Source: Gnetum montanum (lineage: Eukaryota > Streptophyta > Gnetopsida > Gnetales > Gnetaceae). Taken from it: a stretch of DNA of 64,000 nt. The stretch's first letter is position 1. Each line of letters begins with the position of its first letter. The notes beneath the pieces are model-generated. The model searched no databases, was not told the DNA's origin, and saw only the letters and a list, made by a program, of their open reading frames with translations. This document shows positions 51,101-60,100 of the stretch, one piece after another. The stretch spans positions 124,001 to 188,000 of the forward strand of contig MNCI01010471.1 of the NCBI GenBank assembly GCA_015680685.1, in the 5' to 3' direction. A program made the translations under genes and the position numbers.

Positions 51101-54100
51101 TTTCTATCTTTTATGAGGGAAGATGTCATCCATACTCCATCAGTCCTGGTTAAGACCTATGGCCTTTCTAATCTCTTGTTAGACCATGTATATTTACAGC
51201 CCTTGATAAGGAGGTCTTCCAATCCATAGTAATGCAAGAATTAAAACATTCCTTTAGCTCCTTCCATGGTAGCTCCCTTTCCTTAGAGTTTTTCTCAAGG
51301 GAAGAGTCACCAGTTAAAATCTCCCTCAATAATCCATTTTGCTGATTTAGGAATGTCTTGCACCATCTCCCTTAACAAATTAAGCTTATGGTTTGGGTCT
51401 TGAGGGTTGTAAAAGTTCATGATCCATAACTATGTATCAAGCAGGGAAAATATGATGTAGCACATGATAGAACTAATTGCATTAAGAGGAAACTTACTAA
51501 TGACAGCCATTGTTTTTTTTTTTTTGAGAAAGTGTTCGGGATTCTATGACAGAAAATAGCGAAAATATGTTACAAGAGATTACAATAGGGGGGTCACCAG
51601 CGGTGGCCGCACCGAGGGGGAAGGATCCCCCGATCGCTCACAGCATCTCACCCAGGCCACCAGGCCGAGGGTAGAGAGCCACGAGAAAAAATCAAAAAGC
51701 ACCAATCACCAGAGAGGGGGGGGGGGTGCCCCCCCACTCGGAAAACAAAACTGGGAGAGGGGGGGGGGGGGCGCCCCCCCACCCGAAAGACAAAAATGGG
51801 GGAGGAGAGGGGGGGCGCCCCCCGGAAGGCAGAACGGGGGCGCCCCACGAAGACCTTTTTACAAAGCGGGGGTGGGGGGGGGTGCCCCCCCAAGAAAACT
51901 CTAGGGGGGTGCCCCCCCAAGAAAACTCTAGGGGGGTGGGGTGCCAAACTCCACCCACCCCAAGAAAACTCCACCCACCCCTTAGGGGTTCGTAGGAAGC
52001 TGCCTGCAAGCACAGTCGGGGCGAACCAGCTCATGCAGAAGGTTGAGAGTATTCCAGTGTTCCTCTGTGTCCATGAAGCTGGCTGCTTGCTGGATCCCCT
52101 GCATGGCCGCCTGTTGTCTGTTTCTATCCTCATGGGAGGTGCCGGCATTGGGGTGGCAGTGCGCCGAGGTTCGACGGATGTATCTACAAAGTTCACCCCA
52201 TGAACTCTCGCAACTGATACCTAACGTAAGGTACGACCATCGTCCCCCCCGTAACCACTGTCTGGCGTTATGCTCGTGGGCACGGTCCATCTGCTGCTGT
52301 CTTTGCTCTTCCTCCTCCAACAGCCGGGCCTGCTCCTCCTGCTCTGCCTGCTGTCTCTGTCTCCGGGTTTCATCCTCCTGCGCGAGCTCCTCCAGCACCT
52401 GGGCTCTGATTTCATCGATGAGCCGCACCTTGGCAGCGTCTACCATAATGTCCTGCTGTCTAGCCCGTTCTTGCTCCCTCGCCTGGAACTGGGCCTCTAA
52501 CTCGCGGCGGGCTTGGGCGAGGGCCTCCTTCCACTTCGCCTCCCACTCCTTTCTTTCCGCCTCTCTGGCTTCCTCCACCACCCTTTTTCGTTGTTCCTCN
52601 NNNNNNNNNNNNNNNNNNNNGCTGCCCCCCTCCACAGAGCCAGAATCACTCCCGAGTGATGACCCCGCCGCTTGAGGCGAAGGGCTTCCTTAAAATAGCG
52701 GGGGAGGTTGACCTGGTAGCCCGTTTTGAGGCAACAGAGAAAGGTGAAGTGCAGGCCTTGTAGATTGGATCCGTTGCCGAACTGGACAAAGAACCTATCG
52801 ACCAGGTCCACACCACACGCCCAAAGGCGGGGGAGGGTAGATCTAGGCACCTGCCTGCTCTTCGTCCTGGGGATAGGCCCGTCAAAGAATAGCTTCGCGT
52901 CCTGGAGGCTGTGGGTGGAGGGTAAGATGGTCTCCCCAGCGATGGGGGCCCCCAGACAGCTGGCAATCGCTGCCTCCGTTACCCAGATCTCCCACCCCCG
53001 GAAGAAGGTACGATCGTTGACCCAGTTGGAGAAGAAAGCATTGTCGGCCAAATCTGGGTCCCCCACCAGTGGCTGAGAAGGAATAGAAAGAACAGCCATT
53101 GTTGTTGGTTGATGCTGAGAAGGAATAGAAAGAACATGCAACCCATTCCACCTAATGTCATTATTTTCTTTGGCATGTAACTTTTCCTCCTGCAATATTA
53201 ATGTTTGATCTCCCTAGTACTGGGCGTGGGAGTGAATGGTGTTATAATCAGATCTGAAAACACACTACAAATTCTCTAGGGAAATTATTAGAACCCTATA
53301 GATCTGAATAAATCATTAGAGGCAAAATATTGCGCTGTAGCAGGTCAAGAAACACTATAAATCACTCTCAAAACGTTCTAATCTCTAGCAAACATTTGCT
53401 GTGATAACAAAATGAAAGCAGAATGAAAACAGTAAAAATAGCACAAGAACACAGAGAGTTATGTTGTTCGGGCCCTTTTTACCCTAGTTCCACAACAATG
53501 CTGATCTGCCTTCTATTCTTTCTATTCTTCTCAAATCTTTAGCACACAAGCCTTCCTTGTAACTTTTCCAAACACCCAATTTGTTATTCCAACAGATCTC
53601 AGATCAACACCAACAAGACTCACGTCTCCAAGGTAAAACCTTGATACAATGCTTTCACTTCAAAGCACACCTTAAAGGCTACCCCAAGCCTTCTATTTAT
53701 GAAAAAACATGAGGACCAAACCCCAATTCTAATACATGTGGGATAAAACACATCCCCACATCAAATGCAACATAAAAGGAAATACAACAATTAATGTATT
53801 TGTCTTCATTTTTTCAACAAATGGAATGTCTTTTACAGAGCTTCCTAGTCCCTTGCAGTTCCATAAAATAAGCTTCGCTCTTTCAAAGGATTCCAGTTAT
53901 TGTGAGCTAAATGCTTTAGAGTTCTTTATGTTCCTGGTGCTATGCCATCAAGTGCCTGATTGACTCTTAGTTAGCAGGATGAGGGTCTGCCTTGTCTCTT
54001 TGGAATGTCTATCATATGAGGGTTTGCACCCCTCCCTCCCTCACCCCACCTTGTGCACAGAAGGGGGGATGGGGGAAGATCATATATCTAGTCCCAATAA

Positions 54101-57100
54101 CTTATAAATAGCTGTGTTGGAAATTGCCATTTGTGACAATGCCAGTTTGCCACTTCACTTCCACATTTGCATCATGTCTGTCAATCATTCACCTATCCAT
54201 CCACCTATAACTTTTTCAATGTACAGCTTATTAAAATTAAAATACATTTTCAATCTGCAGCGTTGTTCTTTTGTTGCCTTTTTCTAATATACAGTTTATT
54301 AAAAATAAAATACATTCTCAGTCAGGAGTGCTGTTGTTCGATTGCCGCTCTGTCCTCATGCTTGGAAGATGAAGTCCATGTTTTTTTATTGAAATTCACA
54401 TTAAAAGACGAAGTCCATGTTTATTTTTGAAATTCATGTTAAAAAAATTGAAATTAGTAATTTATGGCTCACCATTCCATCTGAGAAATAAAGATAAATG
54501 CAATGTTGAAAAGGAAAGGATAGAAATGTTTACTGTTGAATCCAGAGAATTGATGTGAGATACATGATGCAAAACTAATATTTAATTGCTGATTCGGAAA
54601 GAATCCACAAGACAGCTGAACAGGATGCCTATGCTTAGAAGACCAAGTTCATTAACAACTGCACCTAGTGTGCCATGTACCATGAGCAGTACATCCACTA
54701 TACATGAAAAAACAAAGAGTTCAGTATAGAGGACTATTTTTTTGCAACTATATCAGCAGAACCTTCATGGCTTTCTTTGTGTTGGCGCCATTTGAGAATT
54801 TTGAGGATCTTCAAAAATTTGATTGGCCCAGTCCCTAAGCTCTTGTTATGAATTCTTTCTTTGTCTACGCTAGCAGATGGAGAAAATGTAAAATATCATA
54901 TTTAAGAGCAGAAAATGCAGAATGTTGTCTTTAAGGGAAAGCCCTTCTTGTTAATTGCTGATGCCCTGATTTTGTACCTATGAATTCCTAAGTTAAAAAA
55001 AAAAATATAGGAATCCTATTTGAGCTTGTTAGATCAGTAAAAATCCATGAAAATCAAGAATAGATGAAAGTAAAAAGATAGTCAAAGATAGAAAATTGGA
55101 TTTGCATTAGTTGTAGTTTGGATCTTGATGGTTTGTTTTGCCATTTACAATCATTCACCATTATTGTGTTTGACTAGTACAGCAGGATTTTGAGAGTAGA
55201 ATGATCCACCTCAAGAATGCAGCATGGCAATTCAAGAATGACATTGCCGATTGAGAATGGGTTATGTTTTATTTTTAATGGACCGTATACTGGAAAGTTA
55301 TAGGTGCATAATTGATGGGTGGATGCGTTATGTGGATGTGGGTGCATGGATCGATGGATTGGTGGGGTGGGTGGATGCATGATGTGGATGTGGGTGCATT
55401 GATGGATGGATTGGTAGGTGGATGGATGCATGGTGTGGATGTGGGTGCATCAATTGATGGGTGGGTGGGTGGGTGGATGTGTGATGTGGATGTAGGTGCA
55501 TCGATGGATGGATGAGTGGGTGGTTGGAGGCATGATGTGGATGTATGAGTGAAGCTACACACTAGCATTATCAGACACACCACTTTCCAAGTGAACTATT
55601 TATGAGGTATTACAACCAGATATATGATAGTCTGGGATGAGGGGCAGCGACAGTGGGGAGATATTGACAACTGCTTGGTCTATGTCTTCCATATTGGAAA
55701 CTTGGCAATTTAGTTGCTTTGCAAGTAGTGCCTCCTTTGGAGGTATTTGTGTTTTCCTCTCTTGGGTAGGTAGAGGATGTGTTTGTTGGACTTCTTGAAA
55801 GGTGAAGATAGGGCTTGACAAAGAATTCATTTACTTGGGATCTGGGGATTGCTAGACTGTATGTGTTGAGCTTCTTTTTGTTGATTGTAGAGGCCATTGT
55901 GGCTGCCTTATGTTCAGGATTACTTTGTGGGTCTTTCCTGCTGGTCTCATCACATGCTTCTTAGCTTTGCGGTCTAGGAGCTGATGTTCTGACTTTCCAT
56001 ACTACCCGTAGCCTTTGTGAGAAGTAGGATTAGATTGACCTTGTCCTTGTTGGGTGTTTTCTTACTCAACTTCTTTTTTCCTTGTTTTGACAGTTTGTAA
56101 TTTGTGGCTAGGACACCTGCAGTGATTGCTTGTAAGGATCTTTTCGGGACAGAATTGTGTAATATGGAATCTAGTACTGCATGTAGCACGTGGGGTTTGA
56201 ACATTTTCATATTCCATCTAGAGGAAAAGGGCAATATCCTTTTTATCTTCTTCAGATGGGTTTTCTGTTATGTCTTTTGATTTTGACCTAAGCATGTAGG
56301 CTTTATACGTTTCCCAATCAGTATAATCTAAATCAGGATATTTAGTTTCCTCAACAGAAAAGCTATTCAATAAATCTTCTACCTCATTTTCTTTTTCTAC
56401 AGAAGGTATTTTAGTAGCAGGAATATTCTTGAGAAAATGATATTTGCTATCGCAGGAGCTTTCATCAAAAAATTCCCTAAGAGGAATATGGTCTGGAATA
56501 GGTTCTTCTGCTTATTACCAGAAGCTATTCCACCAATGCAATTTGTAATAGTTATGATGATGAAACAGTCCATTGTGATTACATCTTAGACAGTGAATCC
56601 AAATCTTTTGGTTAGCTTATATGCGTCGAAGGTAACATTATGTTGGTCTAAATTTACATGTCCCTTTGTTACATTATGTGGTCTCTTTATTAAAAGTGGG
56701 GTCAATTTGTTTTTAGGGTTTTAACCCACATAACTTTAATAGAAGGCTACATAGGGGCAGGTGTACAATTCCAAGGTGGAGGGGCTTCATTTATCAGTGT
56801 GTGCACATGCTGTACATACTGCTGTAAACTATTGGTTGGTTTTGAAGGTTTTTTATGTGATCTGTAATTCTGGAATGCAGTTTGGATCATGAGTCATTTT
56901 CTCATTCCAGAGATTCTAGGTTATGGATTACTTGTAATCATGAACTAGAATATTCTGGAACTGTAATAAGGAAAGAACATAAAAAGAACTCAGATTTCTA
57001 ACAATTTTCTAAAATACCTGTAATTTCCGTTCACAAAATATTATGAATTATCCATAGTCACTTGGAATTGTTTGGAATCATGAACCAAAGTTGTCTGGAA

Positions 57101-60100
57101 ATAGAATCATAAGTTCCACTGTGATCCAGACAATGTTATGATTCCATAGAACTGGAATTGTGATTCTGATCTGCACTTAATACTTATGGTGTGATCTAGC
57201 TTGAAGCTGAAGGTATGGCTGATGTTTTCTTTTAAAAGTAGTAAGGAAGATTTTTTTTTTTTGTGCTCATCTTTCTTGCATTCCGTTTGCTGTTTTATAC
57301 TATTTGCATTTCCTATGTTATTTTTTTTGCTAATACTGTGCATTTCTGTTAACATTACATTGATGTATTGGGGCAAAAGTTGAATGAAACAATCCACAGT
57401 GAAATATTTATGTTCTAGGAATCTAGTCTCACTTTTGACATGTTGTTACCAATTTGAATGTGACATTTCAGGTTGGCCCTATTCCAATAGATGATGGTTT
57501 AGGAAAGGAGATTGTGACTCGCTTTGCTACAGAGATATCTTCGAATGGAGAATTTTTTACTGATTCTAATGGTCGAGATTTCTTAAAAAGAGTAAGCTTC
57601 TAATCTTAGTTTCAATTTGAATATGTTATGTAATGGTTACATGTCTTAGTTTTCCACCTTGCCTTTTTAATTTTAGAATCGGACTTATTGCACCATTGAA
57701 TATATTTACTCTATAAAATTGATATAATTAAGACTATACTTATGAAGATTGGATTGGATTGGATCACAAATTGTTTTTTTAATTCCTAAGATTTTGGATT
57801 GGGGATTGCACTTCGGATTGTGGGTTCATGTGGAGGCATAGCTTCCTAGGTTTGCACTGTGCCAAATCAACACCTCCCATACAAGGGTACCAAACCCCTA
57901 AACCCAATGATCCCATAACAGAGCCCGTAGGGTTGTTCCCCTCTAATGCTCTATCCTTAGTAGTAGTACTTGACCCTCCTCCTTCAGATGTCCATCCTGC
58001 AGAGGCGCCCACATCATGCTTCCATGCATGTACCCCATTTTTGCCGCCCTCCTAACCTCCCATCCCGCCCTGAAAAAAAAGGACAACTCTCAGGCACAGC
58101 CATGGCCATTTTCCTCATTCACGGTTGCTCTATGCTCGTTTGCTGTCCCATTTGCACCTCTCCCGTTCACCCCAGTTCTGTCCATTCTACCGTCCCCGTT
58201 GACTGCACTGCCTGTTTTCATTGCACCACTTCCATTTGCCAGCTGAGTCCCAGTTAGTATGTTATTGTCAATATGTGTTGTGTATTAGTAGATGCAAAGT
58301 ACTCATCAATGTTGAGACTTGCTTATTTGTTGATGGTACAATTATTGAATATTCTCGAGGATTAGGCTTACCAATTAATGTACTAAACAAATGTTCTAAT
58401 GATTTGATCATACGAAAATTGAATAACTAATCTTTTGAGATGTGAATAAGCTAGTCTTGCAAATAAATGTTTAAGTATACATTATTTCTTGGAGAAATAT
58501 TAAACTAAAACCGAAATTTTTTACATATGTTCACTGAGACTCCTTGGACTTATTGGACTTGTTTCATAATTCCTTTTATGGAATTCTTTTTTTCCTAATT
58601 TATAACTCCGTGCTGCCTGGTAGGATCGAACCTGTGACCTAGTGTTACCAAGCCAAGACTCTTACCATAAAGCTAACACCTCATTGTCTGGTCAACATCA
58701 TAAGCTTATTACTATAATGATGAAATTACAATTAATTTGAACTGTCTTGAACTGGTTCTAATGTAGTGAATGTTAACAGGCCATTGGGCACAACCTACAA
58801 AAGGGATTAAAAAAGATTGGAGTGTGAATTTCCTAGGCAAAATATCAAAGAAGGGGAAAGTGAATTTCTTGGCTCAGGAAAAAGTCAGCTACATCATGGG
58901 AATGTAGTGGACTTGGGTTAAAAAATGAATTGTTTATATATTACATTTTGGAAAAGCTAGCATGAAGGATCTTCATTGTAGAATGGGAGGTGGGTGAAAG
59001 CATAGTTACCAGAAACAGTAGGAGATGGCCCAAGAAACAGCAAAAATTTGTGCATCCAGGCTACCTTGAAATTTCAGAATGTTGCAAGATCTTCATGTTT
59101 TTGGTAACTATGGGTGAAAGTGATGAATGTAAAGGATTTAATCAGAGAAGAATCTTTAGAAAGACTTCGCCTCACTGTCACATCAGCATTATTCAAGATA
59201 CTTGAAAATGTTTGTGCATAAATCATGACGAGGTTTGGTTTTTGAAAACTAGACAGCCAAGGTTGCAGAGGCATATGATCCATTTTACACATGTCAAATA
59301 ATTCAAGGAAATTTTAATTATTCAAAACTTGTTGAAACAAGGATGAATGATGACTAATAGATCTTTTTGTAAACATGCATGGGTGGTAATCACATTGCAT
59401 TGGATTGTAGTTGGTCCTATCTGTAATAGAGTTTGGGCAGGCATAGATCACATTTCCTAATGCCGAAATCTTTATGAGATTTTATGGGAACTTGGACATG
59501 GATTGTGAACACAGAGCAACAGTAAAATTTGGAGGGTATTACTACACATGGCCTGGGGTTCAAAGATAATTGTAATGAAACATAAAATTACAGTGTGACT
59601 TGTATGGTTTGTGTAAGCAGTGGTTTGACCTTTTAACTTAGGCAAAACGAAAGACGGAGTGTACAAAAATTCATATTATAAGGGAATCAATGTACTAGTC
59701 TACCATGAGATGGGACAAATTGGAAGAGACAAATTTAGCTGAACACTATATAAGGTTATTATTATTGTAGTTTGTATTTTCTTTCTGTGTGGGCTGAAAA
59801 ACTATGCAAATTTTATGAGATTTTACGGGAACTTGGACATGGATTGTAAATACAATGCACAGTAAAATGCATTTATGAGTGTAAAACCATCCAGATATGT
59901 AACAGTTTAGGAGGGAAACAGAATCGTATGTAAAGAGTACAGAAGACTGAAGTTTTGTTTGAAAGTTTGCTGTCTGCGTTATAGTTCTGTATATTTAAGC
60001 TTTTTTATATTTTTTTGTAAGGATGGAGTTGATTTAGCTTTTGTTTGAAGAAACAAAGGAAACAAACTTTGTGCGTCAATAATTGAACTGGTACTGGCAA

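Larger units (their letters stand above)
51503..53103 (-). mobile_element. LINE copy 8, minus strand, 5'-truncated, with 12-bp target duplication
   Basis: The 12-bp repeat ACAGCCATTGTT lies at 51503-51514 and 53092-53103. A poly(T) follows the left copy; its reverse complement ends with CACTTTCTC plus poly(A), as in copy 5. The insert encodes the conserved block, coiled coil and J-like module on the minus strand. It is GC-rich and well preserved. A 21-N gap lies at 52600-52620. Confidence 0.92.
50330..53215 (-). mobile_element. Old minus-strand LINE relic, split by a younger LINE
   Basis: Two pieces (50330-51502 and 53104-53215) join when the insertion at 51515-53091 is removed. On the minus strand they encode an endonuclease with [18 protein letters not shown] and [10 protein letters not shown], a linker with [13 protein letters not shown], and the RT start [22 protein letters not shown]. 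The rest of the RT is missing where LINE copy 7 abuts. The wording differs from the main family. Confidence 0.75.

Noticed and set aside
51726-52203. Plus-strand frames rich in Gly, Pro and Arg
   Set aside because: They run through the G/C palindrome array and antisense to LINE copy 8; low-complexity artefacts.
55275-55583. Minus-strand frame rich in [13 protein letters not shown] repeats
   Set aside because: It is only the translation of the 52-bp minisatellite, not a protein gene.
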